Numbered from the stretch's first letter, positions 45,421-54,938 are shown. The stretch is 64,000 bases of DNA from Rhodoferax sp. (GCF_012927445.1 NZ_JABBPD010000003.1:183973-247972), one strand, 5' to 3'. Made by a program: numbers and translations. The notes: generated by a model from the letters alone, not told the origin.

Positions 45421-47238
45421 ATGTACCAATACACCGACTTCGACCGCCAGTTCGTGCGCGCCCGCGCCGATCAATACCGCGACCAGCTTGAGCGCAACTT
45501 GGCCGGCACGCTCACCGACGATGATTTCCGCCCGCTGCGCCTGCAAAACGGCTGGTATGTGCAACGCTACGCGCCGATGCTGCGCGTGGCGGTACCGTAC
45601 GGCGAATTGGCCAGCAACCAGCTGCGCGTGCTGGCCAAAATCGCCCGCGACTACGACCAGCCCAGCGCCGAGGTTTACGAGAAAGCACAAAGCACCCAGG
45701 CCGGTTTCGGCACCGGCAAAATGCCCACCGGCTACGGTCACTTCACCACGCGCCAGAACGTGCAATTCAACTGGATTCCGCTGGACAAGAGCGCCGATGT
45801 GATGGACTTGCTGGCGACGGTCAACATGCACGGCATCCAGACCAGCGGCAACTGCATTCGCAACATCACCAGCGACGAGCGCGCCGGCATTGCGGCCGAT
45901 GAGCTGGTCGACCCGCGCCCATTTGCCGAAATCATGCGCCAGTGGAGCACGCTGCAGCCCGAGTTCGCGTTTTTGCCGCGCAAGTTCAAGATTGCCATCT
46001 CGGGCGCGCTGGAAGACCGTGCCGCCACCCATTGGCATGACGTCGGCCTGCATGTGCAGCGCAATGCCGAGGGCGAGATTGGCTTCAAGGTGCTGGTTGG
46101 CGGCGGCATGGGCCGCACCCCGGTGATTGCCAGCACCATCCGCGACTTTTTGCCCTGGAACCAGATCCTGAATTTCCTGGAAGCCGTGGTGCGCGTTTAC
46201 AACCGCTGGGGTCGTCGCGACAACATGTACAAGGCGCGCATCAAGATTCTGGTCAAGGCCGAAGGCCAGCGCTTTATTGACGAAGTGGAAGCCGAGTACC
46301 AGCAAATCCTCACACTGGACGGCGCACCGCACACCATCACGCAAGCCGAGTTGGACCGGGTTACTGCCTCATTTGTGCCGCCAGCCCTTTCTGCACCGGC
46401 GCAAGAAGCTATTAAATCAGCAGCACCCAGCTTGACTGCCGCGCAAGAGATCGACTACGCCCGCTGGCTGAAGCAGAACGTGGCTGAGCACAAAAACCCG
46501 GAGTTGCGTGCCGTTACCCTGTCGTTCAAGCGCCTGGGCTATGCCCCCGGCGACGCCACCGCCGAACAACTCGACATCGCCGCCGACCTGGCCGACCAAT
46601 TCTCCGCCGGTGAGGCCCGGGTCTCGCACGACCAGAACCTGGTGTTGCCCTGGGTCCGTGCCGACCAGTTGCCCGCTTTGTGGCAAGCGGCGCGCCAAGC
46701 CGGTTTTGCCAAGTCCAACATCCGGCTGCTGACCGACATGATCGCCTGCCCCGGCGGCGACTTTTGCGCCCTGGCCAACGCCCGCTCGATCCCGATCGCC
46801 GAAGCCATCAGCGAGCGCTACCAGGACATGGACGAGCTGCACGACCTGGGTGAAATCGACCTGCACATCAGCGGTTGCATCAACTCCTGCGGCCACCACC
46901 ACAGCGGCCACATTGGCATTTTGGGCGTCGACAAGGACGGCCGCGAGTGGTACCAGGTGTCGCTCGGCGGTTCCGACGGCTCCACGCTGAGCGGCACGCC
47001 CGTGGCCGGCAAGGTGATTGGGCCCTCATTTGCCGCGGCTGAAGTGCCCGACGTGGTGGAGGCCCTGCTGGACACCTACCGGGAACTGCGCCAATCCGGT
47101 GAAACCTTCATCAGCGCCGTGCGCCGTATCGGTGCGCAGCCGTTTAAAGACGCCGCCAATCGGGCGCGGTCGGAGACCGGCAATGCGGCGGCCCCGCACA
47201 ACATCCACCTCAAAACCGCTGATGCATTGACTGACTGA
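45421..47238 (+). CDS. cysI: Sulfite/nitrite reductase hemoprotein CysI
   Basis: This 605-aa sulfite reductase reduces sulfite to sulfide. It is a duplicated ferredoxin-like/sirohaem fold. The Cys motifs binding the [4Fe-4S]-sirohaem centre are MIACPGGDFCALANA and HISGCINSCGHHHSGHIGIL. TSGNCIRNIT lies in the first half. Linkage to cysH, cysD and cysN makes sulfite rather than nitrite the likely substrate. A short AAGCTATTAAATCAGC stretch near 46404 faintly resembles the dispersed repeat. Next gene in the operon is 11 bp away. Confidence 0.94.
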   Translation: MYQYTDFDRQFVRARADQYRDQLERNLAGTLTDDDFRPLRLQNGWYVQRYAPMLRVAVPYGELASNQLRVLAKIARDYDQPSAEVYEKAQSTQAGFGTGKMPTGYGHFTTRQNVQFNWIPLDKSADVMDLLATVNMHGIQTSGNCIRNITSDERAGIAADELVDPRPFAEIMRQWSTLQPEFAFLPRKFKIAISGALEDRAATHWHDVGLHVQRNAEGEIGFKVLVGGGMGRTPVIASTIRDFLPWNQILNFLEAVVRVYNRWGRRDNMYKARIKILVKAEGQRFIDEVEAEYQQILTLDGAPHTITQAELDRVTASFVPPALSAPAQEAIKSAAPSLTAAQEIDYARWLKQNVAEHKNPELRAVTLSFKRLGYAPGDATAEQLDIAADLADQFSAGEARVSHDQNLVLPWVRADQLPALWQAARQAGFAKSNIRLLTDMIACPGGDFCALANARSIPIAEAISERYQDMDELHDLGEIDLHISGCINSCGHHHSGHIGILGVDKDGREWYQVSLGGSDGSTLSGTPVAGKVIGPSFAAAEVPDVVEALLDTYRELRQSGETFISAVRRIGAQPFKDAANRARSETGNAAAPHNIHLKTADALTD

Positions 47239-47249
47239 GCCTGACGACC

Positions 47250-47648
47250 ATGCAAACTACTCTTAAATTAATAGCTGCTCACGCCCATTCCACGGGGGCT
47301 ACGGACCTAAATGTCATTGAACTGGCGAATGATGCCGATCCCCGCACGCTCAAGCTGGAAGGGATTGAGCGCATCGACCTGAATTTTCCGAAATTCACCG
47401 ATGGTCGCGCCTACAGCCAGGCCTTTTTGCTGCGCCGCCGTCTCGGTTTCAAGGGTGAAATTCGCGCCACCGGCGACGTGCTGATTGACCAGCTGGTGCA
47501 AATGCAGCGCAGCGGTTTTGATGTCGCCGTGTTGCGCGCAGACCAGAACCTGGACTTTGCCCAACGCCAGTTTGACCGTTTCCAGGCGTTTTACCAAGGC
47601 GACGCGGTCACCGTGCAACCCCATTTCCTGACAGGAGTCGCCGCATGA
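47250..47648 (+). CDS. DUF934 protein of the sulfate-assimilation operon
   Basis: This 132-aa DUF934-family protein is regularly found between cysI and cysH in betaproteobacteria and is probably a small electron-transfer or assembly partner of the reductase. Conserved parts are ERIDLNFPKFTDGRAYSQA, LLRRRLGFKGEIRATGDVL and LIDQLVQMQRSGFD. The first 25 residues (MQTTLKLIAAHAHSTGATD) are encoded by dispersed repeat copy 9, so its N-terminus is not ancestral. The stop overlaps the cysH start as ATGA. Confidence 0.85.
   Translation: MQTTLKLIAAHAHSTGATDLNVIELANDADPRTLKLEGIERIDLNFPKFTDGRAYSQAFLLRRRLGFKGEIRATGDVLIDQLVQMQRSGFDVAVLRADQNLDFAQRQFDRFQAFYQGDAVTVQPHFLTGVAA
47264..47312 (+). repeat. Dispersed repeat, copy 9, forming a gene start
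   Basis: It reads TTAAATTAATAGCTGCTCAC, then CACGGGGGCTACGGACC. It begins 14 nt after the ATG of the DUF934 gene and is translated as its N-terminal residues. Confidence 0.72.
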
Positions 47649-48406
47649 ACGCCATTGAACTGAACGCCCACGCCTCCAACGACTTTGACGCCAAGCTGGC
47701 AGAGACCACCGCCTTGCTGCAACAAGCCGCCCGTGACTATGCGCCGCTGAGTGCCGGTGGCGCCCTGCGCATCACCCAGGCCTCCAGTCTGGGGGCGGAA
47801 GATGTGGTGGTCAGCCACCTGATCAATGCCTTGCAGTTGGACATCGGCATCTTTGTGCTGGAAACCGGCATGCTGCATCCCGAAACGCTGGACTTGCTGG
47901 CCCGCTTGAAAGCCACCTCCCGCGCCCCGGTGGAGGTCTTCACGCCGGTCAACGAATCGGTGGTGCATTTCGTGGCGCGCGAAGGCAAAGACGCGATGTA
48001 CAAAAGCATCGAGCTGCGCAAAGCCTGCTGCCACATTCGTAAAATGGAGCCTTTATCGCGGGCACTGGCCGGCAAGGACGCCTGGATCACCGGCCTGCGC
48101 CGCGAACAGTCGGGCGCCCGCGCCGAGGTGCCCTTGATCGACAAATCGGACGCCAGCCGCGTCAAACTCAACCCCCTGGCCAACTGGACTTGGGGCGATG
48201 TCTGGCACTTTATTGCCTTGCATAAAATTGACTACAACCCCTTGCATGACCAGTTTTACCCCAGCATCGGCTGCGCCCCCTGCACCCGGGCTGTGTCCGC
48301 GGGCGAAGACTTTCGCGCTGGCCGCTGGTGGTGGGAGAACGAGACGGCCAAAGAATGTGGCCTGCACGTGACTCAGTCCAGCCCCCTTGAGAAAGCGCCC
48401 GGATGA
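47645..48406 (+). CDS. cysH: Adenylylsulfate (APS) reductase
   Basis: This 253-aa protein has two Cys pairs, KACCHIRKM and GCAPCTRAV, that bind a [4Fe-4S] cluster in assimilatory APS reductases and are absent from enterobacterial PAPS reductases. ITQASSLGAEDVVVSHLI is the PP-loop-like substrate site. It reduces APS to sulfite with thioredoxin. No APS kinase (cysC) is seen in the operon, which agrees with direct APS reduction. It overlaps both neighbours by 4 bp. Confidence 0.93.
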   Translation: MNAIELNAHASNDFDAKLAETTALLQQAARDYAPLSAGGALRITQASSLGAEDVVVSHLINALQLDIGIFVLETGMLHPETLDLLARLKATSRAPVEVFTPVNESVVHFVAREGKDAMYKSIELRKACCHIRKMEPLSRALAGKDAWITGLRREQSGARAEVPLIDKSDASRVKLNPLANWTWGDVWHFIALHKIDYNPLHDQFYPSIGCAPCTRAVSAGEDFRAGRWWWENETAKECGLHVTQSSPLEKAPG

Positions 48407-49383
48407 ACGCCCGAACCCCTCCCGAACAACTTGAACCCATGACCCATACGCATCGCCCCGATCATTTAAGCAACGCGCATCTGGACGCGCTGGAGGAAGA
48501 AACCATCTTCATCCTGCGCGAAGTAGCGGCTGCGTTCGAACGCCCCACCCTGCTGTTTTCGGGTGGCAAAGACTCGCTGGTCATGCTGAAGTGCGCCGAA
48601 AAGGCCTTTGGGGGCCGGGACGGCACCTCCGGTGCTGGCCGCATTCCCTACCCGCTGCTGATGATCGACACCGGCCACAACTTCAAGGAAGTGACCGATT
48701 TCCGCGATTCACGCGCCAAGGAGCTGGGCGCGGAACTGATCGTGCGCAGTGTCGAAGACTCGATGAAACGCGGCACCGTGCGGCTGGCGCACCCCGGCGA
48801 ATCGCGCAACGTGCACCAGTCAGTCACCTTGCTGGAAGCGATTGAAGAGTTTCGCTTTGACGCGCTGATTGGCGGCGCCCGCCGTGACGAAGAGAAAGCC
48901 CGCGCCAAAGAGCGCATCTTCTCGCACCGCGACAGCTTTGGTCAGTGGCAACCAAAGGCGCAGCGCCCCGAGCTGTGGACGCTGTTCAACACCCGGTTGC
49001 AACCGGGCGAACATTTCCGAGTCTTCCCGATCTCCAACTGGACCGAACTCGACGTCTGGCAATACATCGATCGCGAACAAATCGCCCTGCCCTCGCTCTA
49101 CTACACGCACAAGCGTGAGGTGGTCGAGCGTAAGGGTCTGCTGGTGCCGGTGACCGAACTGACGCCGGCCAAAGAAGGTGAAAAAGTCGAATCCCGCGAC
49201 GTGCGTTTTCGCACCGTGGGCGACATCACCTGCACCTGCCCGGTGGAAAGCACCGCCGCCACGGCGGCTGAGATCGTGATCGAAACGCTGGCGGCTGACG
49301 TGAGCGAACGCGGCGCCACCCGCATGGACGACAAAACCTCCGAGGCTTCGATGGAGAAGCGCAAGAAAGATGGGTACTTCTAG
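48403..49383 (+). CDS. cysD: Sulfate adenylyltransferase subunit 2
   Basis: This 326-aa subunit, with CysN, makes APS from sulfate and ATP. The PP-loop LLFSGGKDSLVMLKCAEKAF is at about residues 48-67. YPLLMIDTGHNFKEVTDFRD, GARRDEEKARAKERIFSHRD and FRTVGDITCTCPVESTA are family blocks. ATG 48403 overlaps the cysH stop (ATGA); the alternative ATG 48439 (MTHTHRPDHL) gives the more usual N-terminus. The stop TAG is directly followed by the cysN start. Confidence 0.95.
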   Translation: MNARTPPEQLEPMTHTHRPDHLSNAHLDALEEETIFILREVAAAFERPTLLFSGGKDSLVMLKCAEKAFGGRDGTSGAGRIPYPLLMIDTGHNFKEVTDFRDSRAKELGAELIVRSVEDSMKRGTVRLAHPGESRNVHQSVTLLEAIEEFRFDALIGGARRDEEKARAKERIFSHRDSFGQWQPKAQRPELWTLFNTRLQPGEHFRVFPISNWTELDVWQYIDREQIALPSLYYTHKREVVERKGLLVPVTELTPAKEGEKVESRDVRFRTVGDITCTCPVESTAATAAEIVIETLAADVSERGATRMDDKTSEASMEKRKKDGYF

Positions 49384-50781
49384 ATGAACGCTACAACTTC
49401 TATAGCTACTCCCGTAGGTGATACGGGGGCTACAGGTCAAATTGATACAAAATCGGCACTGAAGTTCATCACCTGCGGCTCCGTCGATGATGGCAAAAGC
49501 ACGCTGATTGGCCGCCTGCTGATCGACAGCCGCTCGGTGCTGCTGGACCAGTTGGCCAACGTCTCCAAAAGCGGCGAGGCCGACTTGGCGCTGTTCACCG
49601 ACGGCCTCTCTGCCGAACGCGAGCAAGGCATCACCATCGACGTGGCCTACCGCTACTTCAACACGGCCGAGCGCAAGTTCATCATTGGCGATGCGCCGGG
49701 CCACGAGCAGTACACCCGCAACATGGTGACCGCCGCCTCCAGCGCCGATGCTGCCGTGGTGCTGGTCGATGCCACCAAACTGCAATGGCAAAGCACCGCG
49801 CTGGAGTTGTTGCCGCAAACCCGGCGCCATTCGCTGCTGGTAAACCTGCTGCGCGTGCCGTCCATCGTGTTTGCCGTCAACAAGCTGGACGCGCTGGAAG
49901 ATGCCGCCAAGCCCGAGACCGCCGGTCGAGCGGCACTGGCCTTTGCCAACATCAGCCATGCGTTGCAGGCGTTTGCCCAAGCCGCCGGCATCAACGTGAC
50001 CGCCATCGTGCCGATCTCGGCGCTCAAGGGCCACAACGTGGTCGAGCCGGCTGCCGGTTGGTGTGGCTACCAAGGCCCGAGCCTGCTGGACATTCTGGAA
50101 CTGCTGCCCGCCACGCCGGCCGAAACCGAGATTCCTTTTGCCTTCCCGGTGCAGTGGGTGGAGAAATTCTCCTCGTCCAGCGACACCTCGCAAGGTCGCC
50201 GCATTTTCTGGGGCCGCGTCGCCACCGGTGGCGTACAGATCGGTCAACAAGTCTCGATCCTGCCCAGCGGCCAGACCGCCACGGTGGCCCAGGTACTGAG
50301 CGCAACGCGTCAACCCGGCCCGGTGCAAGCCGGCCACAGTGCCGGTATCGTGCTGGACCGCGAGGTCGATGTCTCGCGTGGTGACTGGTTGCTGGCCGTG
50401 GCGCCAAAGGCCGAAGCCCAAGCGGACGCCGACGAGTTTGATACCGAAGTCAAGCCCGGCATCTTCAACCCGAGCCGTGAGTTGAAAGCCACGGTCGCCT
50501 GGATGGACGACGAACCGCTGGTGGCGGGTCGCGTCTACTGGGCACTGCACGGGCACCGCTGGATCAAAGCCAAAATCAAACGCATTGTTCACAAGCTTGA
50601 CATCAATACCCTGGCGGAAGAAGATGCCACCCAGTTGGATGCCAATGCCATCGGCCACGTTGAATTGACGCTGCAAGAAGCCATCGCGACCTTGCCTTAC
50701 CAGCAGTCGCGCGTCCTTGGATCGTTGATTTTGGTGGACACCGCATCGCATAAAACAGCAGGTGCCGTGCTGATCAATTGA
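49384..50781 (+). CDS. cysN: Sulfate adenylyltransferase subunit 1 (GTPase)
   Basis: This 465-aa EF-Tu-like GTPase drives APS synthesis. G1 is ITCGSVDDGKSTLIGRLL, G2/switch REQGITIDVAYRYF, G3 GDAPGHEQYTRNM and G4 AVNKLDALED, followed by two beta-barrel domains. The first 20 residues (MNATTSIATPVGDTGATGQI) come from dispersed repeat copy 10 and precede the ancestral start near SALKFITCGS. It has no CysC kinase fusion. It is the last gene of the sulfur operon. Confidence 0.95.
   Translation: MNATTSIATPVGDTGATGQIDTKSALKFITCGSVDDGKSTLIGRLLIDSRSVLLDQLANVSKSGEADLALFTDGLSAEREQGITIDVAYRYFNTAERKFIIGDAPGHEQYTRNMVTAASSADAAVVLVDATKLQWQSTALELLPQTRRHSLLVNLLRVPSIVFAVNKLDALEDAAKPETAGRAALAFANISHALQAFAQAAGINVTAIVPISALKGHNVVEPAAGWCGYQGPSLLDILELLPATPAETEIPFAFPVQWVEKFSSSSDTSQGRRIFWGRVATGGVQIGQQVSILPSGQTATVAQVLSATRQPGPVQAGHSAGIVLDREVDVSRGDWLLAVAPKAEAQADADEFDTEVKPGIFNPSRELKATVAWMDDEPLVAGRVYWALHGHRWIKAKIKRIVHKLDINTLAEEDATQLDANAIGHVELTLQEAIATLPYQQSRVLGSLILVDTASHKTAGAVLIN
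49394..49440 (+). repeat. Dispersed repeat, copy 10, inside the 5' end of cysN
   Basis: It reads CTTCTATAGCTACTCCCGTA, then ATACGGGGGCTACAGGTC. It is translated in frame as the N-terminal extension of CysN. Confidence 0.72.
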
Positions 50782-50835
50782 CCCACCTCAATCAACACCG
50801 CTAGCCTTGAAGGTTAATTTGAACCAAAGGGATTT

Positions 50836-50862
50836 GGAAACCCAATAAAATCTAGGGTTTCC
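50836..50862. terminator. Hairpin between cysN and fdxA
   Basis: GGAAACCC and GGGTTTCC form a perfect 8-bp stem with an 11-nt AT-rich loop. It lies 55 nt after cysN and 23 nt before fdxA. It could end the cys transcript or act in the fdxA leader. Confidence 0.5.
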
Positions 50863-50885
50863 ACCCACTCGTCGAAAACCACAAA

Positions 50886-51215
50886 ATGACCCATACCGTT
50901 ACAGAAGCCTGCATCAAATGCAAGTACACCGATTGCGTCGACGTTTGCCCCGTGGACTGCTTCCGCGAAGGCCCCAACTTTTTGACCATCGATCCCGATG
51001 AGTGCATTGACTGCGCTGTGTGCATTCCCGAGTGCCCCGTGAACGCCATCTACGCCGAAGAAGATGTGCCGGCCGACCAGCAGCACATGACCAAGCTCAA
51101 TGCCGAGTTGGCCAAGTTGCCTACCTGGAAAAGCATTACCAAACGCAAAGCGCCGTTGCCGGACGCCGAAGAATGGAAAGACAAGACGGGCAAGCTCTCG
51201 ATGCTTGTCAAATAA
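50886..51215 (+). CDS. fdxA: 7Fe ferredoxin FdxA
   Basis: This 109-aa ferredoxin has a first Cys cluster, [17 protein letters not shown], and a second, [14 protein letters not shown], giving one [3Fe-4S] and one [4Fe-4S] centre. The C-terminal extension ([20 protein letters not shown]) is typical of FdxA from Azotobacter-type proteins. It sits 15 bp before a ferredoxin-NADP reductase gene, its natural partner, and close to the sulfite reductase that needs low-potential electrons. Confidence 0.95.
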   Translation: MTHTVTEACIKCKYTDCVDVCPVDCFREGPNFLTIDPDECIDCAVCIPECPVNAIYAEEDVPADQQHMTKLNAELAKLPTWKSITKRKAPLPDAEEWKDKTGKLSMLVK

Positions 51216-51230
51216 ATTCCAAACAGAGTT

Positions 51231-52331
51231 ATGGAACCTCAATTGAACCAAGAAGTGATCAACACCGCACTAGCCCACCAAGGCCCCATTGAAACCGACG
51301 CTGTCATCGTGGGCGCTGGCCCGGTGGGACTGTTCCAGGTTTTCGAACTCGGTCTGCTGGAAATCAAGGCCCACGTCATCGATTCACTCGCCCACCCCGG
51401 TGGTCAGTGCGTTGAGTTGTACCCGGACAAGCCGATTTACGACATTCCCGCCGTACCGGTCTGTACCGGCCAGGAGCTGACAGACAACCTGCTCAAGCAG
51501 ATTGAGCCGTTTGGCGCCACTTTTCATTACGGCCAGGAAGTGACCGTTGTGCAAAAACAGGACGATGGCCGTTTCTTTGTTGAAACGTCAAAGGGTACCC
51601 AGTTTCTGACCAAAACCATTTTCATTGCCGCTGGCGTGGGTGCTTTCCAGCCCCGTACGCTCAAGGTTGAGGGTCTGGATGCCTTTGATGGCACGCAGCT
51701 GTTCTACAGCGTCAAAAACCCGGATGACTTTGCAGGTAAAAACCTGGTCATCGTCGGCGGTGGTGACTCGGCATTGGACTGGGCACTGGACTTTGTCAAG
51801 GAAGGCCCGCACAAGGCTGAAAGCGTGATCCTGATTCACCGCCGTGACGGCTTCAAAGCGGCCCCGGCGAACGTGGCCAAGATGCGTGAGTTGTGCGAAG
51901 CCTACGAGATGCAATTCATCGTCGGCCAAGTGACCGGCTATGACGAAAAAGACGGCAAGCTCTCTGGTGTCAAAGTCACCGGCGCCGATGGCGTAACCCG
52001 CGTTGTGCCCTTGGATGTGTTGCTGGTGTTCTTTGGCCTGAGCCCGAAACTCGGACCGATTGCCCTGTGGGGTCTGGACATTGAACGCAAACAGCTCAAG
52101 GTCGACACCGAGAAATTCTCAACCAGTGTGCCGGGCATTTTTGCGGTGGGTGATATCAACATTTACCCCGGCAAAAAGAAACTGATTTTGAGTGGTTTCC
52201 ATGAATGCGCCTTGGCGGCTTTTGGCGCCATGCCCATCATCTCGCCTGAGAAAAAGGTCTTTTTGCAGTACACGACTACCAGTCCCAAACTGCACAAGGT
52301 ACTGGGTGTTGATACACCCGTGTTTGACTAA
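51231..52331 (+). CDS. Ferredoxin/flavodoxin-NADP reductase (thioredoxin-reductase-like)
   Basis: This 366-aa FAD enzyme has the YumC/TrxR-like fold. FAD motif [42 protein letters not shown] motif [18 protein letters not shown] and C-terminal [21 protein letters not shown] lie in that order. The redox Cys pair of thioredoxin reductase is absent, as expected for FNR-type members. It probably reduces the neighbouring FdxA, or takes electrons from it. A long N-terminal segment ([20 protein letters not shown]) precedes the FAD motif. Confidence 0.92.
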   Translation: MEPQLNQEVINTALAHQGPIETDAVIVGAGPVGLFQVFELGLLEIKAHVIDSLAHPGGQCVELYPDKPIYDIPAVPVCTGQELTDNLLKQIEPFGATFHYGQEVTVVQKQDDGRFFVETSKGTQFLTKTIFIAAGVGAFQPRTLKVEGLDAFDGTQLFYSVKNPDDFAGKNLVIVGGGDSALDWALDFVKEGPHKAESVILIHRRDGFKAAPANVAKMRELCEAYEMQFIVGQVTGYDEKDGKLSGVKVTGADGVTRVVPLDVLLVFFGLSPKLGPIALWGLDIERKQLKVDTEKFSTSVPGIFAVGDINIYPGKKKLILSGFHECALAAFGAMPIISPEKKVFLQYTTTSPKLHKVLGVDTPVFD

Positions 52332-52361
52332 GTAAAATTACAAACTGTGCTCATCTGAGCA

Positions 52362-52458
52362 CATTCGCTAGGGGTGTTGCCCGGCTTCTTATGGAGGCCT
52401 GGCGACTGAGAAAGTCCCTTTGAACCTGATTGAGGTAATCCTCGCGCAGGGAAGCATG
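52362..52458 (+). promoter_or_regulatory. TPP riboswitch upstream of cytX
   Basis: The conserved THI-element pieces are present in order: TTCGCTAGGGGTG (P1/P2), CTGAGAAAG then CCCTTTGAACCTGATTGAGG (thi box, P4/P5) and CGCGCAGGGAAGC (P3'/P1'). A short GTGCTC/GAGCAC stem lies directly upstream. It should shut off the cytX-thiOSG unit when thiamine pyrophosphate is bound. The platform between 52459 and the cytX start is about 90 nt. Confidence 0.93.
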
Positions 52459-52549
52459 TCCGGTTTGGGGGCGCCGCCGAATTTTTTGGTAGCGCATCTC
52501 CCCGTCCAGATCAAGCCCACCTGCCAACTCTTTTGCTTGGAGCAAATGG

Positions 52550-53833
52550 ATGGCACACACAAACAGTCCCAACGCCCAAAACAAGGCCTTGACGCCGGTG
52601 GCTGACTTTGAGCGGGTTTTTCGCTGGCATGAGCATGCCTCGCTCTGGTTCAGCCTGGGTGTCGGTTTGCTGGTCATGCAAATTGGCGCTTACCTTGTCC
52701 CCGCCGTGGGCAGCCGAGATGCCGTGATCGCCATCGTGCTGGGTTCGTTGCTGGGCTCTGGCCTGCTGGCCTGGACCGCCAAACTGGGGTGCGATAGCGG
52801 CCTGACCAGCGCCGGGTTGATGCACACCACCTATGGCAGCTACTTTGCACGGCTGCCGGTGCTGTTGAACATTGCGCAGCTGATCGGCTGGACCACGTTC
52901 GAGCTGGTGATCATGCGCGACGGCACCGCGGCCATCGGCAAACAGTCGTTTGGGCTGGCGCTTGACGGCCCGGGCGGCATCGCCATCACCACCCTGTTGT
53001 GGGGTGCCGTGCTGACCTTGTTGCTGGCCGGCTCCATGACGCAACTGGTGCGCAAAATCATCAGCCGCTTCGGCTTGCCACTGGTGATTGCCTCACTCTT
53101 GTGGCTCACCTGGCAATTTGGGGGGCAACTGCACACTACCGGCCTGGACGCTTTCTGGGCCAGGGAAGGTGACGGCAGCATGAGCCTGTTGTCTGCCATG
53201 GACCTGGTGATCGCGATGCCGGTGTCGTGGTTGCCGCTGGTGGCCGACTATGCCCGTCACGGCCGCTCGGGTCGCAGTGCCATGAGCGGCACCTGGCTGG
53301 GCTACGCCATGGCCAACATCTGGTGTTACGCCCTCGGTGTGATGGTGGTCAGCGTGGCGCAGCCGGATGCCAATCTGGTCAGCGCCCTGCTGCTGGCGCA
53401 AGGCGGCCTGATCGCCCTAAGCCTGATCCTTATTGATGAAATTGACAACGCTTATGGCGATGTTTATTCGGGTGCGGTGTCGGCGCACAGCATCAAGCCG
53501 TCCTGGACCATCCGGCAATGGGGGTTGGCACTGGCGGTGCTGTGCACCGGGCTGGCACTGGTGCTGCCGATGCACAGTCTGGAGCCATTTTTGCTCTTGT
53601 TGAGCTCGGTTTTTGTCCCTCTGTATGGGGTCATTCTGGGCCGATTGGGTGTCGGCCAGCCCAGCTTCGCGCCACCCCAACGCAAGATTGACCTCACGGC
53701 GGCGCTGCTGTGGCTGGGCGGCGTGGCAACCTATCACGTTATCGCCAAATGGGCGCCCCAATGGGGGGCAGCCCTGCCAACGCTTGCGCTGACTTTCACA
53801 CTAGCTTGGCTCACGCGTCCCAAGCACTCGTAA
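52550..53833 (+). CDS. cytX: Putative hydroxymethylpyrimidine transporter CytX
   Basis: This 427-aa NCS1-type permease has about twelve membrane helices. It starts MAHTNSPNAQNKALTPVADF and has WFSLGVGLLVMQIGAYLVPA in the first helix. CytX proteins behind TPP riboswitches import the thiamine pyrimidine precursor. RBS GGAG is 7 nt before ATG 52550. It is the first gene of the plus-strand thiamine unit, 21 bp upstream of thiO. Confidence 0.9.
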   Translation: MAHTNSPNAQNKALTPVADFERVFRWHEHASLWFSLGVGLLVMQIGAYLVPAVGSRDAVIAIVLGSLLGSGLLAWTAKLGCDSGLTSAGLMHTTYGSYFARLPVLLNIAQLIGWTTFELVIMRDGTAAIGKQSFGLALDGPGGIAITTLLWGAVLTLLLAGSMTQLVRKIISRFGLPLVIASLLWLTWQFGGQLHTTGLDAFWAREGDGSMSLLSAMDLVIAMPVSWLPLVADYARHGRSGRSAMSGTWLGYAMANIWCYALGVMVVSVAQPDANLVSALLLAQGGLIALSLILIDEIDNAYGDVYSGAVSAHSIKPSWTIRQWGLALAVLCTGLALVLPMHSLEPFLLLLSSVFVPLYGVILGRLGVGQPSFAPPQRKIDLTAALLWLGGVATYHVIAKWAPQWGAALPTLALTFTLAWLTRPKHS

Positions 53834-53854
53834 AACCATCAACGGAGAATGAAT

Positions 53855-54934
53855 ATGAATATCGTTATTTTGGGCGCAGGCCTGATGGGGCGACTGCTGG
53901 CATGCCAGTTGGCGCGTGCGGGTCACAGCCTTGAATTGTTTGAGTCCGGTGGTCCCGATGCACAAACCTCGGCCGCCCGCGCGGCGGCGGCCATGTTGGC
54001 GCCATTGGCCGAATCGGCCATCACCGAGACCCCTGTGGTGCAAATGGGCATGCACGCGTTACAACGCTGGCCTGAACTGATTGCGCAACTTGATGAACCA
54101 GTCTTTTTTCAGCAGGAAGGAACGATGGTTTTGTGGCATCGGCAGGATGCGGCGGAGGCCGACCGGTTTTCACGTCTGTTGGATGCCACAACTTTGAAGC
54201 TGCCCGCCCTGCCGAAGGCGCAACGACTGGATGCCAACGGCTTGGCACAGCTTGAGCCTTCCTTGGGCGCACGCTTTGCCCAAGGTCTCTATTTGCCGGG
54301 CGAGGGGCAACTGGACAATCACCAGCTGTTGGCCGCCATGCTGCACCAGCTACAGAGTCGGGGTGCCAAGCTGCACTGGAACAGCCCACGTTCCCCCGGT
54401 GACTTTGCACCTGGCAATCCAGGGCAACCGGACTGGGTGTTTGACTGTCGCGGGCTGGGTGCACGCGAACAATGGCCCGCCCTGCGCGGGGTACGCGGTG
54501 AAGTCATCATGCTGCATGCCCCAGAGGTGAAGTTGAGCCGCCCCACCCGTCTGATCCACCCCCGCTACCCGATCTACATCGCGCCCAAAGAAAATGGCAT
54601 TTTTCGAATCGGCGCCACTGAAATTGAATCCGATGACCTGTCACCGGCCAGTGTGCGCTCCACCCTGGAATTGCTGAGTGCCGCTTATTCGGTCGACAGT
54701 GGCTTTGCAGAAGCACGGATTCTGGATCTGGTGACACAATGTCGCCCTACTTTGCCGGACAACCTGCCGTCCATCCGTCGGCTCGGCGACCGCGTGCTGC
54801 AAATCAACGGGCTGTATCGTCACGGTTTTCTCATTGCACCGGCCATGCTGGATGTGGTGATGGAGCTGTTTAATCAGCAAACATCGCCACTGGCGAGTAC
54901 TTTTTCTTTGACCATCCAGAATGCACAAGACTGA
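53855..54934 (+). CDS. thiO: Glycine oxidase ThiO
   Basis: This 359-aa FAD-dependent D-amino-acid/glycine oxidase makes dehydroglycine for the thiazole ring. The FAD motif MNIVILGAGLMGRLLACQLA is at the N-terminus. AARAAAAMLAPLAES and the C-terminal LQINGLYRHGFLIAPAML are family blocks. The second of two ATGs, at 53855, is chosen because GGAG is 7 nt upstream of it; the first is only one base from GGAG. Lies between cytX and thiS. Confidence 0.93.
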   Translation: MNIVILGAGLMGRLLACQLARAGHSLELFESGGPDAQTSAARAAAAMLAPLAESAITETPVVQMGMHALQRWPELIAQLDEPVFFQQEGTMVLWHRQDAAEADRFSRLLDATTLKLPALPKAQRLDANGLAQLEPSLGARFAQGLYLPGEGQLDNHQLLAAMLHQLQSRGAKLHWNSPRSPGDFAPGNPGQPDWVFDCRGLGAREQWPALRGVRGEVIMLHAPEVKLSRPTRLIHPRYPIYIAPKENGIFRIGATEIESDDLSPASVRSTLELLSAAYSVDSGFAEARILDLVTQCRPTLPDNLPSIRRLGDRVLQINGLYRHGFLIAPAMLDVVMELFNQQTSPLASTFSLTIQNAQD

Positions 54935-54938
54935 TTCC

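Noticed and set aside
46404-46440. Possible dispersed repeat inside cysI (GAAGCTATTAAATCAGCAGC)
   Set aside because: Only the first part resembles the family; the GGGGCTAnAGGCC half is missing.
48820-50751. 643-aa minus-strand ORF opposite cysD and cysN
   Set aside because: Antisense shadow of two clear enzymes.
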